Assembly: GCA_900547045.1 (NCBI GenBank)
Contig: URFB01000049.1
Coordinates: forward strand, 1 to 8,316
Direction: 5' to 3'
Length of the DNA stretch: 8,316 bases
Origin: an uncultured Mollicutes bacterium
Lineage (GTDB): Bacteria; Bacillota_I; Bacilli_A; Acholeplasmatales; Anaeroplasmataceae
In this document: in pieces, positions 1-5,637 of the stretch
Position numbering within the stretch: position 1 is the first letter of the stretch
How the letters are laid out: each line of letters begins with the position of its first letter
Notes under the pieces: model-generated
Database searches by the model: none
What the model was told of the DNA's origin: nothing
What the model saw: the letters and a program-made list of their open reading frames with translations, nothing else
Program-made: the position numbers and the translations under genes

Positions 1-104
1 ATGAATTGGTGCTGCTCTTGCAATACAAAAAAAGATATAAAAGAATAATTGAAATATATTTAAATAGTGACAAAAGAAGGAAAGAGGTGGGCTTCTTTTG
101 CTAA
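1..104 (+). CDS. Possible 3' end of an upstream gene (partial, unidentified)
   Basis: The reading frame starting at position 3 stays open from the left edge to a TAA at 102-104. It encodes about 33 residues: a short leucine/valine-rich run (ELVLLLQY) followed by a strongly basic tail (KKRYKRII, then SDKRRKEV). This looks like the C-terminus of a membrane or basic protein whose body lies outside the window. Its end would overlap the TTG start of the next gene by 7 bases, a common arrangement for translationally coupled genes. The ribosome binding site of the next gene would then lie inside its last codons. The two other forward frames close earlier, at 46-48 and 38-40. The fragment is too short to assign a family, and the frame could be open by chance. 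Confidence 0.35.
   Translation, partial: ELVLLLQYKKRYKRIIEIYLNSDKRRKEVGFFC
83..91 (+). promoter_or_regulatory. Ribosome binding site for the TTG-started surface protein
   Basis: AGAGGTGGG lies just upstream of the TTG at 98-100 and matches the anti-Shine-Dalgarno core in the same way as the dnaE site. It decides this start: the TTG gives a complete basic n-region (LKKHLKR) before the signal-peptide core. The next ATG in frame (codon 18) would cut into the hydrophobic core. Confidence 0.65.
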
Positions 105-1537
105 AAAAACATTTAAAAAGGCTTTTAATTATCACCTCGATTCTTTTAATGCTTCAATTATTTCATCTTAAAGCAGAGGCCTATGTTGGTAATGGATTTT
201 TGTGGAATAAAACAGAAATTTCGGTGGATCTAAATTCTAATTTTGATGATTATATTAATGATTTTGAGGTTAAATTCTATTATAAGGGCGAATTGACAAA
301 TGAAGAGGTTAAGGTTTCCTTAGATTCATTTTATTACGGTAATTTATCTGTTAGTACAAAGGTAGTTGAAACTAAAAGCGTTAAAATGATAGCAACGGTT
401 AAGGGCTATTCATCATATGATAGAAGAGATATTATTGTCCATATTGTTGATACAGAGTTTCCTAAAATTAATAAAATAAAGGATTTAGACTTTGAAATTG
501 GATCGGTTATAAATTATGATGAGTATTTTAGCTTTTCTGATAATGATGCGATAGCTTCAATACAATATAATGATTCTGCCGTCAAATATACCGTACCTGG
601 TGTATATAGCCTAAATGTTACGGTATCTGACCCGGCAGGTCATGTTGTTTCCGAAAACTTTAGTGTTAGCATAAGCGATAAAAGCGTTCCTGATTTAATT
701 TTATCTAATTTTATTACCGTAGAATATGGTGACCTTGACTTTGATATAACTAAATATGTTAAGGCATCAGACTCATATGAGGGTGATTTAACATCGAGTG
801 TTAAGCTTAAGGGTCTTGATGTTTATAAGCTTGGAGATCAAACCGTTACGGTTTATGTCAGTGATAGCAGTGGAAATGTTAGGAGTGTAAATAAGGTCAT
901 TACCGTTGTAGATACAACGGCTCCAGTACTTGAGTTATCTAAATATAACGATACCATTTATTTAAGCCAAGAGGCACCGGATTTTAGAAGCTATATTAAA
1001 AGATGTGATGACAATACCTCACAAATTGATATATCGCTTGTTGATATTGACGCGTCTAATTTTTTAATGGAATATGGAAGCTATATAATTACATATAAGG
1101 TTCGTGATAAGGCTAATAATTATTGCTTAAGAAAGCTAAGCATTAATGTTAGCTATAAGGAAGCCCCCATCATCGAATGTAAGGATTTAGAATTTGAGGA
1201 AAATGCTACTATTAATCTTAGAGATTATATTAGAGTTTCGGATTTATATGATACTAGTATTTCAAGTGATTATAAGCTATATGATAGTGCACTAGATACC
1301 AAAATTTCTGGTAAGTATGAAATATTTGTTGAGGCTACAAATATGGCTGGACAATCAAAAATAGCCAAGATTTATGTAACAATTAAGGCCAAGGATTCGG
1401 ATACTAAAAATGCTCTTTATGATGTTTATGAGTATATATACGAAAATAAGCTTATAATTATTTTAGCAGTCATTGTAATTAGTGTGGCAGTAGTGGGAAT
1501 TATAAACAAAAAAAAACAAACAAAAAACGGAGTATAA
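98..1537 (+). CDS. Secreted, membrane-anchored protein with serial Ig-like (DUF5011-like) domains
   Basis: This is a 479-residue protein starting at TTG. Residues 1-28 form a signal peptide: a basic n-region (KKHLKR), a hydrophobic core (LLIITSILLMLQLF) and a likely cleavage after A-E-A at 26-28. An N-terminal beta-rich domain (about 30-117) is followed by four Ig-like repeats beginning near P122, P198, P276 and P357. Each is introduced by a D/Y-x-x-x-P motif such as DTTAPVL, and most contain a V-x-D-x-x-G-N/H hallmark. This pattern resembles the DUF5011/HYR-like extracellular Ig folds of Firmicutes. Residues 451-469 are one hydrophobic membrane span followed by a basic tail (NKKKQTKNG), so the bulk of the protein faces outward. 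There is no LPxTG motif, so it is anchored by the transmembrane helix rather than by sortase. No catalytic domain is visible. An adhesive, wall-spacer or polymer-binding role is inference only. The upstream gene probably shares its transcript. Confidence 0.85.
   Translation: MLKKHLKRLLIITSILLMLQLFHLKAEAYVGNGFLWNKTEISVDLNSNFDDYINDFEVKFYYKGELTNEEVKVSLDSFYYGNLSVSTKVVETKSVKMIATVKGYSSYDRRDIIVHIVDTEFPKINKIKDLDFEIGSVINYDEYFSFSDNDAIASIQYNDSAVKYTVPGVYSLNVTVSDPAGHVVSENFSVSISDKSVPDLILSNFITVEYGDLDFDITKYVKASDSYEGDLTSSVKLKGLDVYKLGDQTVTVYVSDSSGNVRSVNKVITVVDTTAPVLELSKYNDTIYLSQEAPDFRSYIKRCDDNTSQIDISLVDIDASNFLMEYGSYIITYKVRDKANNYCLRKLSINVSYKEAPIIECKDLEFEENATINLRDYIRVSDLYDTSISSDYKLYDSALDTKISGKYEIFVEATNMAGQSKIAKIYVTIKAKDSDTKNALYDVYEYIYENKLIIILAVIVISVAVVGIINKKKQTKNGV
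461..1387 (+). repeat. Four tandem Ig-like domains within the surface protein
   Basis: At the protein level the boundary motif recurs as DTEFPKI, DKSVPDL, DTTAPVL and YKEAPII. The prolines are at residues 122, 198, 276 and 357, giving periods of 76, 78 and 81 residues. Each unit ends in a similar pattern of a glycine turn, Y-x-x-x-V strands and an S/R-D-x-x-G/N loop (SDPAGH, SDSSGN, RDKANN, TNMAGQ). The repeats are diverged, with no obvious nucleotide identity, so this is an old duplication or recruited fold rather than a recombining repeat. Confidence 0.65.
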
Positions 1538-1542
1538 CTTTA

Positions 1543-1559
1543 ATTTGAGCCCATCAAAT
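1543..1559 (+). repeat. Small inverted repeat abutting the dnaE -10 element
   Basis: ATTTGA (1543-1548) and TCAAAT (1554-1559) are perfect inverted repeats of 6 bp separated by 5 bases. The right arm ends at the T of the TG of the extended -10 element. The repeat occupies the place where a -35 element would be, so it could be an operator half-site pair. It is short and AT-rich, so chance is a real possibility. It lacks a T-run and so is not a convincing terminator for the upstream gene. Confidence 0.3.
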
Positions 1560-1567
1560 GATATAAT
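1559..1567 (+). promoter_or_regulatory. Extended -10 promoter for dnaE
   Basis: TGATATAAT is a perfect extended -10 (TG-N-TATAAT). The -35 region at a 17-bp spacing is TTTAAT (1539-1544), a weak match, as is usual for promoters that rely on the TG extension. Initiation about 7 bases downstream would fall near 1574, where the dnaE ribosome binding site begins, giving a leader of only about 15 bases. No strong terminator separates the upstream gene, so read-through could also supply dnaE. Confidence 0.5.
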
Positions 1568-1573
1568 AGGCCT

Positions 1574-1583
1574 AAGAGGTGAT
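1574..1583 (+). promoter_or_regulatory. Ribosome binding site of dnaE
   Basis: AAGAGGTGAT matches the anti-Shine-Dalgarno sequence with one mismatch over ten bases and sits nine bases (counted from its GG) before the ATG at 1589. An in-frame TGA at 1580-1582 excludes any earlier start, so this start is secure. Confidence 0.75.
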
Positions 1584-1588
1584 GTCAT

Positions 1589-4552
1589 ATGATAGGCTTT
1601 TTATATGGTCAAACTGAATATAACATGCTTAAATCAGCCATGCGTCTAGATGATTATGTAAAAAAAGCTAAGGCCTATGGCTATGAGTCACTTTCAATTA
1701 CGGATCATAATATGTATGGTCACTATAAATTTTATAATTTGTGCCAAGAAAATGGTATTAAGCCCTTAATTGGTCTTGAGCTAAGCCTAAAGGCATGTGA
1801 TGATAAAACGGATAAAATTATTGCATATGCCTTAAATAATAAGGGCTATAGGGAGCTTTTAAAAATTTCAAGTATGGATAAGCTTGAGTCTAAGGTCTTT
1901 AGCATTGATGAGCTTGCAAAGCTTGAAAATATTATTTTTATTACATCGTATGATTCAGAATGGTATCGTAGTGATGATTTTAATGAGCTACTTACAAATT
2001 ATTCGAGACTTAAGCATTTTGGTATTGGCTTAAGCTTTGCAGGTAAAAGCATCCTTAAGCAAAGTAATTTGCTATATGAATTTGTAAGCTCAAATAACCT
2101 TGCCTACTATCCAATTTCACCTACCCTATATGATACCTTAGAGGATTATGATGCTTATGAGGCTCTTTCATTAATTGGTGGCGAGCAGCCTCTTAATTAT
2201 ATTGATTTTCATTTGAAAAAGCCAAGTGAGCTTGAAGAGGAATTCTTTATGCATGAGGGAGCCTTTAGCTACTATGAAAAGCTTGTTAATAGAGTTGATT
2301 TAACTATATCAAAGGTATCAAAATCTCTTCCAAGCTTTGATACAGGACTAAATACTAGCTCAGCTGAGTATCTAGAGCTTTTATGTCAAAAGGGCTTAGA
2401 TAGAAGATATAATTATGCTCATGTAACAGATTTAAAAAATTATAAAAGCCGAATGAATTATGAACTATCCGTTATCCATAGTATGGGTTATGATGATTAT
2501 TTTTTAATTGTTTGGGACTATGTAAGATATGCTAAAAAAGCGGGAATTATGGTAGGACCTGGACGTGGAAGCGCTGCTGGATCCCTTGTTGCATATTGTC
2601 TTGGAATAACTAATGTTGATCCTTTAAGATATAATCTTTTATTTGAACGTTTTTTAAATCCAGAGCGTGTAACAATGCCCGATATTGATATGGATTTCCC
2701 TGATGATAAGCGTGAAGAGGTTATTAATTATGTAAGGTCTAAATATGGAGAATATAGAGTTTGTACAATTTCTGCCTTTGGGACCTTCCAGGTTAAGTCA
2801 TCAATTAGAGATATTGGTCGTGCCTTTAAAATAAATCCTCAGGATATTGATATTATTACAAAGCTCGCAGCTAAGGCGGATGATTTTGATTCATTTTTAA
2901 GTGATTATCGTGAAAATAAAAGCATTTATAAGCTATTAACTGTTGCTAAAAAGATTGAAAATCTACCAAGGCATATTACTACCCATGCGGCGGGTGTAAT
3001 AATTTCTGATGATGACCTAAGAAATAATGTGCCCCTTCAAAAGGGATCAACTGCGCTTTATCAGTCTCAGCTTGATGCTCATGACCTGGCAGATTTAGGC
3101 CTTCTTAAAATGGACTTTTTAGGAATAACAAATCTTGCAACAATTGATGGTATTTGTAAGGTTATTCCTAATTTAAATAATATAACTATTCAAAATATTC
3201 CTCTTAATGATGAGCGTACCTATGAGCTTTTAAGACATGGCGATACTGATGGTGTATTCCAGCTTGAAAGTGAAGGAATTAAGAAGGTTTTAGTTAAGCT
3301 TAAGCCTACATCATTTAATGATTTAGTTGCAGTGCTTGCCCTTTACCGACCTGGTCCTATGGACAATATTGATGAATTTATTTTAAGAAAGCATGGTAAA
3401 GCATTTGCCTATCTTCATCCTGATTTAGAGCCAATTTTAAAGGAAACTTATGGCATTATCGTCTATCAGGAACAAATTATGCAAATTTGTGTTCAATTTG
3501 CTAAAATGTCTTTAGCGGAGGCTGATATTTTAAGACGTGCTGTATCTAAGAAGGATAAGGAGCTTTTAAGCCTAAATCGTGACAAGTTTGTATCAGGTGC
3601 AATTAATAATGGCTATGATAAAAAAATAGCTGATGATATTTATGACTATATTGTAAAATTTGCTAATTATGGCTTTAACAAGAGCCATAGTGTTGCCTAT
3701 GCAATTATTTCTTATCAAATGGCTTATTTTAAGGCTAATTATTTTGCCCTATTTATGGCTAAATATTTAAATAGTGTTTTAGGAAATGTAAGCTTAATTG
3801 AAAAGAAGCTTGTATATGCAAGAAGAAAGGGGCTTAATATTCTTCCTCCAAATATAAATATTTCCGGTGAGGAATTTGTAACAAAAAATCAGGATCTATA
3901 TTATCCTTTAACGGGTATTCAGCAAATTGGCACCCAAATTGCAAGACAAATCGTTAAGGAAAGAGAAAAGGGATTATATGAATCACTATCCGATTTTAAA
4001 AAAAGACTTCCTCAGCTTAGTAAAGCCGTAATTGAGGCTTTAATTTATGCTGGCACTTTTGATTCCTTCCAAATGACTAAAAAGGCAATGCTAAGCCAAA
4101 GTGATCCTTTAGAAATGATTTTTAGTAATGAATTAAAGGAAAATCTAAAGAATACAACGGGTGAGCTTTCAGATGATGAGCTACGACTTTCAGAAAGAAA
4201 ATACCTAGGTTTTAATATTCAATATGATTTATTTAAGAATATGGAATATATGCAAAAAAAATATAATGCTATACCTTTTTCTAAAAGAGCTATCAATTAT
4301 AATTCAAAAATTATTGTTATGCTATCTAATTTAAAGGAAATTAAAACCAAAAAGGGTGATTTAATGGTCTTAGGTAGTGCCTTTGATGGTAAAACATCCT
4401 TAAAATTAGTTATATTCCCTAATTCCTATTCTAAAATCAAAAATAAAATCAAAGCCGATGAGCTGTATTTAAGTGTAGGAAAGCTATCTAAGTCAAATGT
4501 CACAAATGAATATGAATATCAGCTTGATGATATTATTGAAAAAATTAGGTGA
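1589..4552 (+). CDS. dnaE: DNA polymerase III alpha subunit, DnaE type, with degenerate PHP domain
   Basis: This is a 987-residue C-family replicative DNA polymerase, which extends primers at the replication fork. Order of parts: PHP domain (about 1-200); palm/thumb with GPGRGSAAGSLVAYCLG (323-339) and PDIDMDF (364-370), supplying catalytic aspartates D365 and D367; the third acidic residue D509 in KMDFLG; the finger motifs ALYRPGPMDN (584-593), YQEQIMQ (626-632) and NYGFNKSHSVAY (693-704); a helix-hairpin-helix region (about 805-828, AVIEALIYAGTFDSF); and a C-terminal OB fold (about 905-985). The polymerase core looks intact. The PHP domain lacks the usual N-terminal HxH (residues 6-8 are Y-G-Q) and several other metal ligands, so PHP-linked proofreading is probably absent. 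The protein is shorter than E. coli DnaE (1160 residues) or B. subtilis DnaE (about 1115). In Firmicutes this enzyme usually works with PolC, which is not in the window. It ends in TGA, overlapping the ribosome binding site of the next gene. Confidence 0.97.
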   Translation: MIGFLYGQTEYNMLKSAMRLDDYVKKAKAYGYESLSITDHNMYGHYKFYNLCQENGIKPLIGLELSLKACDDKTDKIIAYALNNKGYRELLKISSMDKLESKVFSIDELAKLENIIFITSYDSEWYRSDDFNELLTNYSRLKHFGIGLSFAGKSILKQSNLLYEFVSSNNLAYYPISPTLYDTLEDYDAYEALSLIGGEQPLNYIDFHLKKPSELEEEFFMHEGAFSYYEKLVNRVDLTISKVSKSLPSFDTGLNTSSAEYLELLCQKGLDRRYNYAHVTDLKNYKSRMNYELSVIHSMGYDDYFLIVWDYVRYAKKAGIMVGPGRGSAAGSLVAYCLGITNVDPLRYNLLFERFLNPERVTMPDIDMDFPDDKREEVINYVRSKYGEYRVCTISAFGTFQVKSSIRDIGRAFKINPQDIDIITKLAAKADDFDSFLSDYRENKSIYKLLTVAKKIENLPRHITTHAAGVIISDDDLRNNVPLQKGSTALYQSQLDAHDLADLGLLKMDFLGITNLATIDGICKVIPNLNNITIQNIPLNDERTYELLRHGDTDGVFQLESEGIKKVLVKLKPTSFNDLVAVLALYRPGPMDNIDEFILRKHGKAFAYLHPDLEPILKETYGIIVYQEQIMQICVQFAKMSLAEADILRRAVSKKDKELLSLNRDKFVSGAINNGYDKKIADDIYDYIVKFANYGFNKSHSVAYAIISYQMAYFKANYFALFMAKYLNSVLGNVSLIEKKLVYARRKGLNILPPNINISGEEFVTKNQDLYYPLTGIQQIGTQIARQIVKEREKGLYESLSDFKKRLPQLSKAVIEALIYAGTFDSFQMTKKAMLSQSDPLEMIFSNELKENLKNTTGELSDDELRLSERKYLGFNIQYDLFKNMEYMQKKYNAIPFSKRAINYNSKIIVMLSNLKEIKTKKGDLMVLGSAFDGKTSLKLVIFPNSYSKIKNKIKADELYLSVGKLSKSNVTNEYEYQLDDIIEKIR

Positions 4553-4553
4553 G
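4547..4553 (+). promoter_or_regulatory. Ribosome binding site that sets the flavoenzyme start
   Basis: AGGTGAG lies seven bases (from its GG) before the ATG at 4557 and spans the dnaE stop codon. It supports 4557 over the longer in-frame ATG at 4497. That upstream start would add about 20 residues that merely read dnaE codons in another frame (MSQMNMNISLM...) and has no ribosome binding site of its own. The arrangement suggests translational coupling to dnaE. Confidence 0.7.
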
Positions 4554-4556
4554 AAA

Positions 4557-5576
4557 ATGGATTTTAAAGAAGTATTAATTAACGCAAAAAATAATATTGG
4601 TCCTTATTGTAAGGCCTGTAATGTTTGTAACGGCTATGGTTGTAAAGGCCAAATTCCTGGTCCTGGAGCTAAGGGAAGAGGAGATGGTGCCATTAAAAAT
4701 TATGAGGCATGGAGTGAATACCGTATTAATATGGATACTATTTCAGATATTCAAGTTGCCTCAACGGATGTAACATTCTTTGGTCATCATTTTAAAGCGC
4801 CTATTTTTGCCGGTCCTGTTGGAGCGGTAAAAAGCCATTATGGCGATAAATATAGTGATATGGAATATAATAAAATAATGCTTGAGCAAATGGTAGATGA
4901 TGGTCTTTTAGCCTTCACAGGTGATGGTAAAAACGAAAGCGTTGTAATTGAGGCCTGCATGGCTCTAGATAAGCTTGGTGGGAAAGGTATACCTACTATT
5001 AAGCCTTGGGATATTCCAACGATGAAGCGTAAAATAGATTTAGCTAATAAGGCTAATTGTCTTGCGATCGCATGTGATATAGATGCATCAGGTCTTCCTT
5101 TTTTAAAAAATAATAATCCACCTGCTGGAGCTAAAACGACTAGTGAATTAAAGGAAATTATTGAATATGCCAAAAAGCCCTTTATTATTAAAGGTATAAT
5201 GACAGTAAAGGGAGCTTTAAAGGCGATTGAGGCGGGTGCTAGTGCAATTGTTGTTTCTAATCATGGTGGAAGAGTTTTAGACGATGCTATGCCAACAGCT
5301 TTAGTTCTTCCTCAAATTGTAAAGGTGGTTGCTAAAAAATGCCTTGTATTTGTAGATGGTGGAATAAGAAGTGGAGCCGATATCTTTAAGGCGCTAGCGC
5401 TGGGAGCTGATGGTGTTTTAATCGCAAGACCATACGCTGTAGCTTTATATGGTAATGAAAAGGAAGGTATTCATTGCTATAGCCAAAAGCTGATTTCCGA
5501 GCTTGAGGATGTTATGCTTATGGCCGGTGCAAAATCAATAGAAGATATTAAGCCAGAAATGATAACTAAAATTTAA
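4557..5576 (+). CDS. FMN-dependent alpha-hydroxy-acid dehydrogenase/oxidase family protein
   Basis: This is a 339-residue cytoplasmic TIM-barrel flavoprotein of the lactate/glycolate oxidase (FMN_dh) family, which oxidises 2-hydroxy acids to 2-oxo acids using FMN. Visible family features are APIFAGPVGAVKSHYGD (81-97) at the first barrel strand, K212 in FIIKG (flavin/substrate lysine), SNHGGR (234-239) with H236 as the probable catalytic base and R239 as the substrate-binding arginine, and DGGIRSGADIFKALALGAD (267-285) with LIARP for FMN phosphate binding. D174 in ACDID probably corresponds to the conserved active-site aspartate. The N-terminus is unusual: C18-x2-C21-x2-C24-x4-C29 followed by a Gly/Pro-rich PGPGAKGRGDG segment, in place of the Y-D-Y segment of classical members. 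From memory, this variant occurs in clostridial proteins annotated only as alpha-hydroxy-acid oxidizing protein. Substrate and electron acceptor cannot be read from the sequence. It lies 4 bases after dnaE, presumably on the same transcript. Confidence 0.88.
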   Translation: MDFKEVLINAKNNIGPYCKACNVCNGYGCKGQIPGPGAKGRGDGAIKNYEAWSEYRINMDTISDIQVASTDVTFFGHHFKAPIFAGPVGAVKSHYGDKYSDMEYNKIMLEQMVDDGLLAFTGDGKNESVVIEACMALDKLGGKGIPTIKPWDIPTMKRKIDLANKANCLAIACDIDASGLPFLKNNNPPAGAKTTSELKEIIEYAKKPFIIKGIMTVKGALKAIEAGASAIVVSNHGGRVLDDAMPTALVLPQIVKVVAKKCLVFVDGGIRSGADIFKALALGADGVLIARPYAVALYGNEKEGIHCYSQKLISELEDVMLMAGAKSIEDIKPEMITKI

Positions 5577-5615
5577 TTTGTGATTCTTTTTCCTAAAAAT
5601 TAAGAAATAAAGGTC

Positions 5616-5621
5616 TATAAT
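5616..5621 (+). promoter_or_regulatory. Candidate -10 element for the MATE transporter gene
   Basis: A perfect TATAAT occurs 16 bases upstream of the ATG at 5638. The 17-bp-spaced -35 position (5593-5598, CTAAAA) is poor and there is no TG extension. The spacing to the following GGTGAT mimics the dnaE promoter, where TATAAT is followed almost at once by a ribosome binding site. The element overlaps the alternative start codon at 5620, so promoter and long start are unlikely both to be right. Confidence 0.35.
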
Positions 5622-5627
5622 GTCCAT

Positions 5628-5633
5628 GGTGAT
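5628..5633 (+). promoter_or_regulatory. Ribosome binding site favouring the 5638 start
   Basis: GGTGAT ends four bases before the ATG at 5638 and is the same 3' half of the anti-Shine-Dalgarno match used by dnaE. The competing start at 5620 has ATAAAGG at 5607-5613 with a 6-base spacer, which is also usable, so the call is not certain. Confidence 0.45.
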
Positions 5634-5637
5634 TGTG

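Noticed and set aside
2..40. A protein-like tail (IGAALAIQKKI then TAA) in the second forward frame if TGA were read as Trp
   Set aside because: It needs the Mycoplasma code. Tryptophan is encoded by TGG in the main genes here, so TGA at 2-4 should be a stop.
1545..1567. TTGAGC as a -35 element for the TATAAT at 1562
   Set aside because: The spacer is only 11 bp, too short for a sigma-A promoter. The TG extension explains the promoter better.
4497..4556. N-terminal extension of the flavoenzyme from the ATG at 4497
   Set aside because: The extra residues are dnaE codons read in another frame. The homologous family begins at MDFKEVL-like sequence, and a good ribosome binding site precedes 4557.
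4838..5173. A 111-codon open frame on the minus strand
   Set aside because: It lies entirely inside the flavoenzyme gene, antisense to conserved FMN-enzyme codons. It has no convincing ribosome binding site, and its composition is what the opposite strand of an AT-rich gene would give.
5584..5606. TTCTT...AAGAA hairpin after the flavoenzyme as a terminator
   Set aside because: The stem is almost all A-T with mismatches in the middle and is not followed by a T-run, so it is unlikely to terminate.
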